A DNA stretch of 64,000 nt from Rhodospirillales bacterium (lineage in GTDB: Bacteria > Pseudomonadota > Alphaproteobacteria > Reyranellales > Reyranellaceae). The DNA is taken from NCBI GenBank assembly GCA_947466085.1, contig CANIEC010000003.1, positions 1 to 64,000 of the forward strand, written 5' to 3'. The notes beneath the pieces were generated by a model. The model was not told the origin of the DNA. It saw only the letters and a program-made list of their open reading frames with translations, and did no database searches. This document shows, piece after piece, positions 1-8,263 of this stretch. Made by a program: the position numbers and the translations under genes. How positions within the stretch are numbered: position 1 is the first letter of the stretch; every line of letters begins with the position of its first letter.

Positions 1-117
1 AGTGCCGCGCTTTCCGCATATCTCTCCGAAATCACCGAGAAACTGATCCGTGAAGAGGTGCACGGCGAGACATCTGACGCCGAAGAGCGGGATGAGCCGA
101 AGCGGCTGGCAAAATGA
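1..117 (+). CDS. C-terminal fragment of an unidentified protein
   Basis: An open frame enters from the left edge and stops with TGA at 115-117. Only 38 residues are visible, rich in Glu, Lys and Arg, ending KRLAK. The family cannot be told from this piece. Its stop overlaps the ATG of the next gene as ATGA, so it is probably the upstream member of a translationally coupled series that continues through the nuclease, lipocalin and hypothetical genes. Confidence 0.55.
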   Translation, partial: SAALSAYLSEITEKLIREEVHGETSDAEERDEPKRLAK

Positions 118-596
118 AAGCGCGCTGCTTGTTCTCGCTCGTCGTTGCAATGTTGAGCCTGCCCGCGCTGGCCGCGGAGCCCCTGGTGGGAACCGCTTCC
201 GTCGTTGACGGCGACACCATCGAAATACACGGCCAACGAATCCGCTTCCACGGAATCGATGCGCCGGAAAGCCGGCAGGAATGCACCCGCTCCGACAGCA
301 CAACATGGCGCTGCGGCCAGCAGGCGGCATTGGCTTTGTCCGACATAATCGGTCGTTCCATAGTTCGCTGCGATCCGCGTGATCGTGATCGCTACGGCCG
401 CATCATCGCCATCTGCTTCAAGGGCAGCGAGGACCTCAATCGCTGGATGGTCGCCAGCGGCTGGGCGGTGGCTTATCGCAAATACTCGCTCGACTACGTT
501 GCCGACGAAGAACGCGCGCATCTCGCCAAGATCGGCATATGGTCTGGAACCTTTGATATGCCGTGGGATTGGCGCGCGAGGGGGATAAGACATTGA
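114..596 (+). CDS. Thermonuclease (SNase-like) family protein, exported
   Basis: A 160-residue protein with a Sec signal peptide (hydrophobic residues 5-20, cleavage likely after PALA). The mature part is one staphylococcal-nuclease-like domain: VDGDTIEIHG at 31-40, IRFHGIDAPE at 43-52 and DRYGR at 92-96. R44, E52 and R96 are the likely counterparts of the Arg-Glu-Arg catalytic triad. The late motif MVASGWAVAYRKYS is typical of small secreted SNase proteins of Alphaproteobacteria. Such enzymes hydrolyse nucleic acids in the periplasm or outside the cell. The start ATG overlaps the preceding stop, and the stop overlaps the next start. Confidence 0.85.
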   Translation: MKARCLFSLVVAMLSLPALAAEPLVGTASVVDGDTIEIHGQRIRFHGIDAPESRQECTRSDSTTWRCGQQAALALSDIIGRSIVRCDPRDRDRYGRIIAICFKGSEDLNRWMVASGWAVAYRKYSLDYVADEERAHLAKIGIWSGTFDMPWDWRARGIRH

Positions 597-1162
597 AAGA
601 TTTGCCGAAGGAGGCCCTTCTTATTCTTCTGCTGCTGACCGTTCTCGTCAGTGGCTGCACAGGAATACCGAAGGGCGTCGAGCCGGTACGTCCCTTCGAC
701 GTCCAACGCTACGAGGGCGAATGGTTCGAGATCATGCGCCTCGACCACAGCTTCGAGCGCGGACTGACGAACGTGACGGCGACCTACACGCTGCGCAGTG
801 ACGAGTCCGTCGGCGTGCTCAATAAAGGATTCGATCGCAAGAACTGCCGCTGGAAGGAAGCTGATGGTCGGGCCGTGTTCCAGGGCACGCCAGACACGGC
901 CAGCCTCTCCGTGACCTTCTTCTGGCCGTTCGCTGGTGGCTACCATGTCGCTGCACTCGACCAACAGGATTACAGCTGGGCTCTGATTGCGGGCCCCTCA
1001 CGGAACTACCTCTGGATCCTGGCGCGCCAGCCGGACCTCTCCGCCGATATCAGAAACCGCCTGGTCGATCAGGCCCGCAGCCTTGGCTTTCCGGTGGACG
1101 ATTTGATCTTGGTCGATCACGGCAAACCGGACTGCGCCCCGGGCCAACCTCCTGCAAAATGA
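593..1162 (+). CDS. Lipocalin family lipoprotein (Blc-like)
   Basis: The chosen TTG start at 593 overlaps the nuclease stop (TTGA) and follows a GGGGGATAAG ribosome-binding site. From it the product is 189 residues with a short charged N-terminus, a leucine-rich stretch and the lipobox LVSGC, so Cys22 is the likely lipidation site. An in-frame ATG at 563 would put ten charged residues in front of the signal and is less likely. The mature part is Blc-like: RYEGEWFEIMRLDHSFERG near the N-terminus, a VTATYTLR strand, and YLWILARQP near the end. Bacterial lipocalins of this type are outer-membrane lipoproteins proposed to bind lipids. Confidence 0.8.
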   Translation: MKDLPKEALLILLLLTVLVSGCTGIPKGVEPVRPFDVQRYEGEWFEIMRLDHSFERGLTNVTATYTLRSDESVGVLNKGFDRKNCRWKEADGRAVFQGTPDTASLSVTFFWPFAGGYHVAALDQQDYSWALIAGPSRNYLWILARQPDLSADIRNRLVDQARSLGFPVDDLILVDHGKPDCAPGQPPAK

Positions 1163-1728
1163 AGAGCGCGCACATGAGACAGAAAAAGTCCGTCGGTCGA
1201 GCGCAACTGCTTAAGCCGGGCCGCGGCAAGCTCGTGATCGTCAACGACAAGATGCAGCGGCGCTATCGCTACTTCCTGACGGAACCGGTCGGGCGCAATT
1301 TCGATCCGGAGTTCAAACCCGAGCTGACGCCCAAGGAAATGCTGGCGCTCGGTGTTTTCGGCGGTAAGTACATGACCGACTGCAAGAAGGAATTTCCATC
1401 GAGCTGGTTCACGCGCGCCAAGCTCTCGCCGGCATGTAGAAACAACACCCTCAATTATTTCGGGGTCGATGCAAGCAAGCCGTTATCGGTATGGCGTGAG
1501 AGCGGTTGGCTTCACGACGACGATCCGCGCGGCTGGTTCCAATGGTATTGCCGATACTTCATGGGGCGGCGGATGCCCGAGGAGGACAGACGCCAGATCA
1601 AGCGCTGGAAGGCATTTCGAAGGCACATCGCACAGATCAGACAGAACTGTGAGCCAGGCGATCCTTTTTGCAGACCGCGCCAGCGGCAGGCATTGCTGCA
1701 CTGGGCTTACGACAGTCGCATAATCTAA
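1159..1728 (+). CDS. Conserved hypothetical protein
   Basis: A 189-residue soluble protein with no signal peptide or membrane segment. It is rich in aromatic and basic residues (RRYRYFLTEPVGRNFDP, LGVFGGKYMTDCKKEFP, GWFQWYCRYFMGRRMP). The conserved look of the FGGKYMTD and WYCRYFMG blocks marks a real family, but I cannot name a function. Four cysteines are scattered and form no recognisable metal site. Its ATG overlaps the lipocalin stop (ATGA), so it is the last gene of the coupled series starting before the window. About 130 bases without a gene follow. Confidence 0.65.
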   Translation: MKSAHMRQKKSVGRAQLLKPGRGKLVIVNDKMQRRYRYFLTEPVGRNFDPEFKPELTPKEMLALGVFGGKYMTDCKKEFPSSWFTRAKLSPACRNNTLNYFGVDASKPLSVWRESGWLHDDDPRGWFQWYCRYFMGRRMPEEDRRQIKRWKAFRRHIAQIRQNCEPGDPFCRPRQRQALLHWAYDSRII

Positions 1729-1859
1729 TCGTCCCATAAGGTCTTGTGGTTACGAGAAAGACAAGTTTTTGAATTTCGAGCGCTTCATATTGATCGAGAC
1801 GGCCGGCGTCAGGCTCGCTGCAACCTTCAATGCTGCGCTTTCTCTGTAATGGCGCCGGC

Positions 1860-4067
1860 ATGAAACCCCAAGCCGAACCGTCGACCCAGGAAGTGCTCGC
1901 AGGCCTTGTCGAGCGCGTCACGTTCCACAATTCCGAGAACGGATTCTGCGTTCTCCGCATCAAGGCCCGCGGACATCGCGACCTGATCACGGTTATCGGC
2001 CACGCCGCCATCATATCCCCCGGCGAATGGGTTACCGCCTCGGGCGACTGGGTCAACGATCACACCCATGGCCAGCAGTTCAAGGCGCGCTTCATGCGCA
2101 CGTCGGCGCCAACCTCGATCGACGGCATCGAGAAGTACCTCGGCTCAGGAATGATCCGTGGGATCGGCCCGGTCTACGCCAAAAAGATGGTCAAAGCCTT
2201 CGGCGAGAAGGTGTTCGACATCATCGAGGCCGAACCTGATCGGCTACGCGAGGTAACCGGCATCGGTGCCGTGCGCGCCAAGCGGATCACTGATGCCTGG
2301 GCCGAGCAGAAGATCGTGCGGGAAATCATGGTCTTCCTGCACAGCCATGGCGTCGGAACGGCCCGGGCCGTGCGCATTTTCAAGACCTATGGCTCGGATG
2401 CCGTCCAAGTCATGACTGAAAACCCCTACCGCCTGGCTCGCGACATCCGCGGCATCGGCTTCAAGACCGCCGACGCGATCGCCATGAAGCTGGGAATCGA
2501 GAAGACCGCGATGATCCGGGTCCGTGCCGGGATTTCCTATGCCCTGACCGAGGCCATGGACGACGGCCATTGTGGCCTGCCGACCGAGGAGCTCGGGCCC
2601 CTCGCGGTGGAGCTGCTGGAGGTCGCAAAGGAACTCGTCCAGACCGCGCTCAATCTGGAATTGGCCGAGGGAACGGTGATCGCAGCCACCGTTGGCGAGA
2701 CGGCATGCGTGTTTCTGGCCGGCCTGTATCGAGCCGAGAAAGTTATCGCCGAGCGAATAACACGCCTGGTCAACGGCACCCTCCCCTGGCCGTTCATCGA
2801 TGCCGACAAGGCATTGCCCTGGATCGAGCAGAAGACCGGGCTCTCCATGGCCGAGAGCCAGATTGCCGCAATCCGGCTCTCCCTTTTGTCCAAGGTTCTC
2901 ATCATCACCGGCGGTCCGGGCGTCGGCAAGACGACGATCGTCAACTCGATCCTGCGCATCCTGGCTGCCAAGGGCGTCAATCTGCTGCTCTGTGCGCCGA
3001 CCGGCCGGGCCGCCAAGCGCATGACCGAGGCAACGGGATTCGAGGCCAAGACTATTCACCGGCTGCTCGAAGTCGATCCCAAGGGCGGCGGCTTCAAGCG
3101 CAATAGCGACAACCCGCTCGAATGCGATCTGCTGGTCATCGACGAGACCTCGATGGTCGACATCATGCTGATGCAGGCGCTGATGAAAGCCGTTCCGGAC
3201 GATGCCGCGTTGCTGATCGTGGGCGACATCGACCAGCTGCCGTCCGTCGGGCCGGGCCAGGTTCTGGCCGACGTGATCTCCTCTGGGGCAGTGCCTGTCG
3301 TACGGCTGACCGAGGTGTTCCGGCAGGCTGCCCAGAGCCGGATCATCTCCTGCGCGCACAGGATCAATCAAGGCTCGATGCCGGATCTTACCAAGCCTGA
3401 AGGAGACAGCGACTTCTACTTTGTCCAGGCCGATGACCCCGAAACCGCCGTACCGCGGATCATCGAACTGGTGAAGACGCGTATCCCGAAGCGCTTCGGT
3501 CTCGATCCCATCCGCGATATCCAGGTGCTGTGCCCGATGAACCGTGGCGGTGTCGGCGCCCGCTCGCTCAACATCGAACTGCAGAAGGCCTTGAACCCCG
3601 CCGGCGAACGCAAGGTAGAGCGCTTCGGCTGGACCTTTGCGCCCGGCGACAAGGTCATGCAGATCGAGAACGACTACGACAAGGAGGTTTATAACGGCGA
3701 CATCGGCTACGTCGACGATGTCGACCCGGACGCCGGCGAACTGATTGCCAGCTTCGACGGCCGCGCCGTCACCTACGGCTTTGGGGAACTCGATACCCTG
3801 GTGCCGGCCTATGCGGCGACCATTCACAAGAGCCAGGGATCGGAATACCCTGCCGTTGTGATCCCCGTCCTCACCCAGCATTACGCCATGTTGCAGCGGA
3901 ACCTGCTCTATACCGGTGTCACCCGCGGCAAGCGGCTGGTCGTGTTGGTCGGACAGAAGAAGGCCGTCGCCATCGCGGTGAAGAACGTTTCGGGGCGCCG
4001 GCGCTGGTCCAAGTTGAACGAATGGCTCGCCGCCTCCTCAGTCAGCTCTCGGGCCATGTCACCATGA
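1860..4067 (+). CDS. RecD2-type ATP-dependent DNA helicase
   Basis: A 735-residue SF1B helicase of the RecD2/YrrC type, which acts without RecBC. The order is an N-terminal OB-like region (about 15-85), tandem helix-hairpin-helix repeats (about 100-220, with GIGPVYAKKM and IGFKTADAIA), Walker A GGPGVGKTT near 351, Walker B LLVIDETS near 424-431, and the C-terminal 2B/UvrD-like block with THKSQGSE near 655 and LYTGVTRGKR. In-frame ATGs lie at 1830 and 1860. I prefer 1860 because homologues begin close to the TFHNSENGF block; this is not certain. RecD2 enzymes unwind DNA 5' to 3'. Here the gene lies next to recombination genes on an apparent island. Confidence 0.85.
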   Translation: MKPQAEPSTQEVLAGLVERVTFHNSENGFCVLRIKARGHRDLITVIGHAAIISPGEWVTASGDWVNDHTHGQQFKARFMRTSAPTSIDGIEKYLGSGMIRGIGPVYAKKMVKAFGEKVFDIIEAEPDRLREVTGIGAVRAKRITDAWAEQKIVREIMVFLHSHGVGTARAVRIFKTYGSDAVQVMTENPYRLARDIRGIGFKTADAIAMKLGIEKTAMIRVRAGISYALTEAMDDGHCGLPTEELGPLAVELLEVAKELVQTALNLELAEGTVIAATVGETACVFLAGLYRAEKVIAERITRLVNGTLPWPFIDADKALPWIEQKTGLSMAESQIAAIRLSLLSKVLIITGGPGVGKTTIVNSILRILAAKGVNLLLCAPTGRAAKRMTEATGFEAKTIHRLLEVDPKGGGFKRNSDNPLECDLLVIDETSMVDIMLMQALMKAVPDDAALLIVGDIDQLPSVGPGQVLADVISSGAVPVVRLTEVFRQAAQSRIISCAHRINQGSMPDLTKPEGDSDFYFVQADDPETAVPRIIELVKTRIPKRFGLDPIRDIQVLCPMNRGGVGARSLNIELQKALNPAGERKVERFGWTFAPGDKVMQIENDYDKEVYNGDIGYVDDVDPDAGELIASFDGRAVTYGFGELDTLVPAYAATIHKSQGSEYPAVVIPVLTQHYAMLQRNLLYTGVTRGKRLVVLVGQKKAVAIAVKNVSGRRRWSKLNEWLAASSVSSRAMSP

Positions 4068-4077
4068 AGACGACACC

Positions 4078-4182
4078 GTGGTAGCGCCCGGCATGCTGCA
4101 GAACCCTTCCGTCAGGAACTGGCTGGGCGGGATCCTGCCGGCCTGGACACTGCTGGATCAAGTCAGCTTCGAGGAACTTTAG
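4078..4182 (+). pseudogene. Possible decayed coding remnant after recD2
   Basis: Between recD2 and the convergent ParB operon a short frame reads coding-like residues (NPSVRNWLGGILPAW then LLDQVSFEEL) before TAG at 4180-4182. Two bases further on, another frame continues with AAVIEAVCNHAG. This pattern suits the tail of a gene that has lost its frame. I do not recognise the parent family, and a chance run of codons in high-GC DNA cannot be excluded. Confidence 0.2.
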
Positions 4183-4230
4183 AAGCCGCCGTCATCGAGG
4201 CCGTTTGTAATCATGCTGGCCCCGATGCCG

Positions 4231-5127
4231 CTAGGTCACCAAAGCCGCTTCATCGAGCGATGCCGTGGCAATGATGGCCTTGAATTCATCCAGGAAGTCC
4301 GGCTGGTTTCGGCGCAGATAACTGACCACCGCTTTGTTCCCCAAAAGCTTGGCGATATAGCCACGGGCCAGCACCATGTTCAACACGTCGCTGCCATATG
4401 ACTGCTCGATCGCCTTGAACCGCGACTGAACCAGCGACATCTCTTGTTCCATGCGCGCCATCTGCTCGGCGCTGACCCCACGAAACTTCTTCGGTCGGTC
4501 CGGATCGCACAGCTGCTCGGGAGGCGTCGCCGCCAGCAGCGCCGCCGCATAGTTCACCGAGTAGTTGTTGACCGATGCCATCAGCTCGGCGCATTCGATC
4601 TGCCGCGCCGACTTCATCTTGCGAAGGTGGCGCATCACGTCGATGGCAAAATGCTGATCCTTCAGGATCTCCACGACTTCCGGGCAAATGCCTTCCAGCA
4701 GGTCGCGCTTGCGCCGGATGGACTCGATGTTCAGGGCCAGCGCGCGGGCCAGGCGGTCCTCGGACACGCCACGCTCCAGCGCCCGCAGTAGCATGTAATG
4801 CTCCTGCACCGTCGCCAGCCGGTTAACCCGCTTGTTGTAGGTAAAGCCCTCGTCATCACGCGCGCAAAGGCACGCGATCTTATCGTAACCCAGTTCCCGA
4901 GCCGCATGCAGGCGAAGGTGACCGTCCAGGACCATGTGAAGCCCACTCCTGCGATCGGCCGCCGTCACCGACAGTGGCTCGATCAGCCCGATTTCCTGCA
5001 TCGACGCCTTGATCTGTTCGTACTTGCGCGTCGCCGTCAGGTCCTTTGGCAAGGGCCGCGACGGCAGCAGCCGGTCGAGCGCCAGTTCCAGGGGCGTCGC
5101 GTCGAAGGCCGCCGGCAGCGCGCTCAT
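4231..5127 (-). CDS. ParB/RepB-like protein (plasmid partitioning RepB C-terminal type)
   Basis: A 298-residue protein, third gene of the recombinase operon. Residues 15-80 form a ParB N-terminal domain: LDRLLPSRPLPKDL, then MQEIGLIEPL, and GHLRLHA at 69-75, which fits the GxxRxxA CTP-binding motif of ParB. Residues about 100-290 resemble the RepB plasmid-partition domain (HTH-like ALALNIESIRRKRDLL, then the helical MRHLRKMKSARQIECAELM). The start overlaps the stop of the previous gene as ATGA, implying coupled translation. No ParA gene or recognisable parS is in the window, so a role in replicon partition is not supported here. A DNA-binding or clamp-like partner of the recombinase is an inference. 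Confidence 0.75.
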   Translation of the reverse strand: MSALPAAFDATPLELALDRLLPSRPLPKDLTATRKYEQIKASMQEIGLIEPLSVTAADRRSGLHMVLDGHLRLHAARELGYDKIACLCARDDEGFTYNKRVNRLATVQEHYMLLRALERGVSEDRLARALALNIESIRRKRDLLEGICPEVVEILKDQHFAIDVMRHLRKMKSARQIECAELMASVNNYSVNYAAALLAATPPEQLCDPDRPKKFRGVSAEQMARMEQEMSLVQSRFKAIEQSYGSDVLNMVLARGYIAKLLGNKAVVSYLRRNQPDFLDEFKAIIATASLDEAALVT

Positions 5128-6008
5128 GATCCCGCTCCCCGGATCCGTTCATCCAGTTGCCTGGGCAGCGTGTCGAGGCCCTCGGCGCGCAGCAGGTTCA
5201 CGAAATTCTCGTCCGACAGCATGTTGGACAGGGCGGCGGCAATGAAGGCCAGGCGGTGCTGGACCAGGTCGGCCTTGCGAATCACCAGTTTCTGGCGTTC
5301 CACCTCCTGATTGTAGGCTCGCACCAGCGCCGTCGACGACAGTTTCCGGGACGGTGCCCCACCACGATGCTCGTAGGTCTTGCCGAGGTGCCGGCGTTTC
5401 TCGACCAGCCGCCGGGCCGTCAGCAGTTTCTTGCCGCGCAGCGCCCCGCTCTCGTAGGCACCCTGGAAAATCTCCTGCAGCCTCGCGTCGTCGTCCCCCG
5501 CCTTCACGATCGCGATCGCGGTCGCCAGCGGAATGCGCCCTGCTTCCACGGCGGTAATCAGCCGGTCCTCGCCCTTGGCAAGCAACTGCAGGATGCCGCG
5601 AACCCATGTCTGTTCCAGCGCCGTCTTGCGCGCGATCGTCGGCAAGTCGTAGCCCCGTTGCTCGAGGTGCCGGATCGTCTGCAGCAGTTCCCCCGGCCGC
5701 GGATTGCGTCGGGCGATGTTCTCGACGAGGCTCATCACGAAGGCGTCCTCGTCGCTGGCGTCCACCACCAGCGCCGGTATCGTCTTTTGCCCGAGCACCT
5801 GAAATGCCTCGACACGGCCCTGCCCGCACACCAGCACGTATCGTTCCTCCCCGCCCTCGCTGCGCGGCGTGACCGTGATCGGCTTCTTGAGCCCAAGCGC
5901 CAGGATCGACGCGACCATCTCCTGGAAGACTTTCTGGTTGCGCTCGCGCGGGTTCAGGATCTCGATCCGGTCGAGCGGAATTTCGCGGATGGAACGTTCC
6001 TCGTTCAT
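5124..6008 (-). CDS. ParB/RepB-like protein, second paralogue
   Basis: A 294-residue protein, middle gene of the operon. The ParB N-terminal domain spans about residues 5-110: IPLDRIEILNPRERN, ILALGLKKPITV, then GQGRVEA at 62-68 matching GxxRxxA, and SLVENIARRNPRPGELL, a typical ParB box II. A helix-turn-helix region follows (YDLPTIARKTALEQTWVRGI). The C-terminal half is RepB-like, with basic residues (GKKLLTARRLVEKRRHLGK). It diverges strongly from its neighbour paralogue, so the pair is old rather than a recent duplication. Both ends overlap neighbours by four bases (ATGA). Its function is unknown beyond the predicted DNA and CTP binding. Confidence 0.75.
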   Translation of the reverse strand: MNEERSIREIPLDRIEILNPRERNQKVFQEMVASILALGLKKPITVTPRSEGGEERYVLVCGQGRVEAFQVLGQKTIPALVVDASDEDAFVMSLVENIARRNPRPGELLQTIRHLEQRGYDLPTIARKTALEQTWVRGILQLLAKGEDRLITAVEAGRIPLATAIAIVKAGDDDARLQEIFQGAYESGALRGKKLLTARRLVEKRRHLGKTYEHRGGAPSRKLSSTALVRAYNQEVERQKLVIRKADLVQHRLAFIAAALSNMLSDENFVNLLRAEGLDTLPRQLDERIRGAGS

Positions 6009-7555
6009 GCAGCCCTCCGCACGCTCGCCCGCTCGGCCATGTGATACAGCGTTTCCAGCCCGTCGAACCGGTAGCCGTCCAGGATCGACCCGTTGCTCTC
6101 GCTGAGGCTTAGACGGCCGGACCCAAGGTCGATCCAGGGCAGCAGGTAGTAATCCAGCGCCGCCTTGTTCTCACGGTCCAGCCTCACCGCCACCGTGATG
6201 TCGGGGCAAAGGCTGGTGTCTAGCCGCAGCTTCCAGTTGCCGCCGCCAGCCGCGGTCTCGCGGCAGCGCGCAAGGACGATGGAGACCGTCCACTCGTCGT
6301 TAATCCGCAGCAGGTCATTCCCCGGGTCGCGCTCGACATGCCCGCCCAGGGAGACGATCTCTGCTTCGGTCCTCTGCACGATCTCGGGGTGCAGACGGCG
6401 TAGCAGGCGATTGATCTCAAGATAGCCGTAATCCCGGTCCGGCGTAAAACCCACAAGCGTGTACGCGCGCACCAGGCTGCCAAAGCGATGGCTGTAGACG
6501 CTCGACGAGGCCATCCCCTCCGTTTCGTCGATCAGGATGCCCGACAGATAGCCGCGCCCATCATAAAGAGACTTGAGGCGCGTGAGCAGTTCCTCGTCGC
6601 TGTAACGTCGCGACCGCGCCCGCACGATGCCTTGAGCCGTGTAGAACTGCACCGGCGATACGATCGCCTCGAATGCTTCGTCTTTGCGAACCCAAAGGTC
6701 GGGCGAATTAACCACCCGGCGGCGCTTCAGCTTGAATGAAACCCGATTGTAGACGTTGCTGCCAATGTACTTCTCGTTGGTCAGAACCTCGTGAACCGTT
6801 CCCCGGGTCCATCGGCGGCCGAGGTCGGTCGGGATACCCATACCGTTCAACCGCGCGGCGATATCGGCCTCGTTCACCCCGTCCTCGACAAACCAGCGAT
6901 ACATCTTCCGCACTGTCGCGACTTCTTCCGCCGGTCCCGGCCGCAACACCACGCGGTCGGTCTGCAAGCTCTTGTGCTCGCCGCGCTTCAGCTCGGCTTT
7001 GGTCTCCCCCGACTGATCGAGCAGCACACGACGCAGTCCGAACCCCGCCATCCCACCCTGGCGAAAACCCAGCTCGATCAGACGACATTGTCCGGCAAAA
7101 ACCTTGGTCGACAGTTCCCGGCTGTACTCGCCGGCCATCGCCCGCTTGACGCCCTTGACGATCGTCGACACCGGTGAGCCGTCGTTCTCGAACTGCTCGG
7201 CGCAGTAGATGACCTGGATGCCGGCCTGCTTGCAGCTGTACTCGTAGTGGGCGCTCTCGTCGGCATCCTGGAACCTGCCCCACCGGCTCACGTCGTAAAC
7301 AAGGATGAACTCGAAATCGGTGTTCTTCGCCCTGACGTCTGCCAGCAGCTGCTGCAGCCCGCTGCGGCCGCCGATATTCAGGCCGCTCTTGCCCTCGTCG
7401 GCGTAGGTGCGAACAATTTCCAGCCCATGCCGCTCGGCATATTCCTGAATCCTGTCGCCCTGGTTCTCGGTCGAATACTGCTGATGCTCCGTCGACATCC
7501 GCACGTATTGCGCGGCGCGGCGTGGCAAGGGTAGAGGGGGGCTGTTGTTCTGCAT
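6005..7555 (-). CDS. Serine recombinase (resolvase/invertase family), large
   Basis: A 516-residue large serine recombinase. The catalytic domain spans about 12-160: QYVRMSTEHQ with nucleophile Ser21, ADEGKSGL, DVSRWGRF and the long helix ending MAGEYSRELSTK. The Recombinase domain follows (VRKMYRWFVEDG, then GRRWTRGTVHEVLTNEKYIG). The C-terminal about 150 residues carry no CxxC zinc ribbon and have an uncommon make-up, so targeting may rely on other features. It is the first gene of a three-gene operon with the two ParB-like genes, joined by ATGA overlaps. The ribosome-binding site in front of the ATG is weak. Confidence 0.85.
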   Translation of the reverse strand: MQNNSPPLPLPRRAAQYVRMSTEHQQYSTENQGDRIQEYAERHGLEIVRTYADEGKSGLNIGGRSGLQQLLADVRAKNTDFEFILVYDVSRWGRFQDADESAHYEYSCKQAGIQVIYCAEQFENDGSPVSTIVKGVKRAMAGEYSRELSTKVFAGQCRLIELGFRQGGMAGFGLRRVLLDQSGETKAELKRGEHKSLQTDRVVLRPGPAEEVATVRKMYRWFVEDGVNEADIAARLNGMGIPTDLGRRWTRGTVHEVLTNEKYIGSNVYNRVSFKLKRRRVVNSPDLWVRKDEAFEAIVSPVQFYTAQGIVRARSRRYSDEELLTRLKSLYDGRGYLSGILIDETEGMASSSVYSHRFGSLVRAYTLVGFTPDRDYGYLEINRLLRRLHPEIVQRTEAEIVSLGGHVERDPGNDLLRINDEWTVSIVLARCRETAAGGGNWKLRLDTSLCPDITVAVRLDRENKAALDYYLLPWIDLGSGRLSLSESNGSILDGYRFDGLETLYHMAERASVRRAA

Positions 7556-7787
7556 CGATCGCGTGCACCGTTAATCGAAAAGTCGCGCTCGACGACACAG
7601 CTACCTTCGTCGCTCAATAATCATCAAGTGAATAGTGAGGGCGTATCTGACACTAACGAATTACCCAGAGCGCGTCGGACTTTTCACTCTGCTGCTTTCT
7701 TCACCGCACGGCTTCGCTCATCGGCAGATTCGCATTTTCTCTCGGATGAAGTGCGATCATGGTCCTTCGCTACCAGGGCGATTGATC

Positions 7788-8033
7788 ATGACCCCGCTGA
7801 AGCCAGAGATGATGACCGCCGACAAATGCCTCGCCGAGATCGGCCAGATCCTGGCACATGGCCGGGACAATCTCCGCGGCCAGAAGTCCAGCGCTTTGGC
7901 AGCGACTGTCTTGCGCCATGCCAGACCTTGCAAGTGGCGCCGAACGTCCGACTGGACTGTTCGCGCAAACGAAGCATGTCATTGGACGCGGAGGCTACCT
8001 ACTGCCTCTGCCGGTACGGGGAGGCGGACATGA
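7788..8033 (+). CDS. Small hypothetical protein, island-associated
   Basis: An 81-residue frame beginning MTPLKPEMMTADKCLAEI; its stop overlaps the ATG of the AlpA-like gene as ATGA, the same coupling seen across the island. The first 35 residues (ADKCLAEIGQILAHG then RGQKSS) resemble, from memory, a short conserved protein seen beside such recombinase cassettes. The rest is basic and low in recognisable structure, and may have shifted frame. A start at the second or third Met is equally possible. Upstream, 7556-7787 holds no gene I can support and probably carries the divergent promoters. Confidence 0.4.
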   Translation: MTPLKPEMMTADKCLAEIGQILAHGRDNLRGQKSSALAATVLRHARPCKWRRTSDWTVRANEACHWTRRLPTASAGTGRRT

Positions 8034-8257
8034 ACCGCCGGATCACCACCCGGGCCGCCACGCAACCCCGCCGCGGGCTCGATCATGACGAGGCAGCGAT
8101 TTACGTCGGCATTACCCTGGCAACTTTTGACCAGATGGTGAATGACGGCAGGCTGCCGAAGCCGAGCGAGTTCGATGGCGAGTTTGTCTGGGATCTGGTG
8201 CAGCTCGATCGGGCATTTGACCGGCTGAGCGGGCTGCGCCGAAGTTCCCTGGCTTAG
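8030..8257 (+). CDS. AlpA-like excisionase/helix-turn-helix protein
   Basis: A 75-residue protein started at the ATG after a GGGGAGGCGG ribosome-binding site. It has the layout of small AlpA/excisionase DNA-binding proteins: a winged-helix core with DHDEAAIYVGITLATFDQMV (residues about 18-37), then GRLPKPSEFDGEFVW and a terminal helix QLDRAFDRL. It ends six bases before the tyrosine integrase, a typical xis-int order. It probably acts as the recombination directionality factor or as a regulator of the integrase; that role is inferred from size and position. Confidence 0.65.
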   Translation: MNRRITTRAATQPRRGLDHDEAAIYVGITLATFDQMVNDGRLPKPSEFDGEFVWDLVQLDRAFDRLSGLRRSSLA

Positions 8258-8263
8258 CGACCA

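Noticed and set aside
2244-3881. A 545-codon minus-strand frame opposite recD2
   Set aside because: Composition is dominated by Asp, Gly, His and Arg in the way of antisense frames; no motif is present and recD2 fully explains the region.
7556-7787. Search for inverted repeats that could be a recombinase crossover site
   Set aside because: No convincing long palindrome or direct repeat was seen in the spacer in front of the recombinase; only the likely divergent promoter region remains.
7628-8029. A longer N-terminal extension of the AlpA-like protein from an ATG at 7628
   Set aside because: The extra 134 residues are low in structure and overlap the spacer and the coupled small gene; the ATG at 8030 has a good ribosome-binding site and gives the normal family length.
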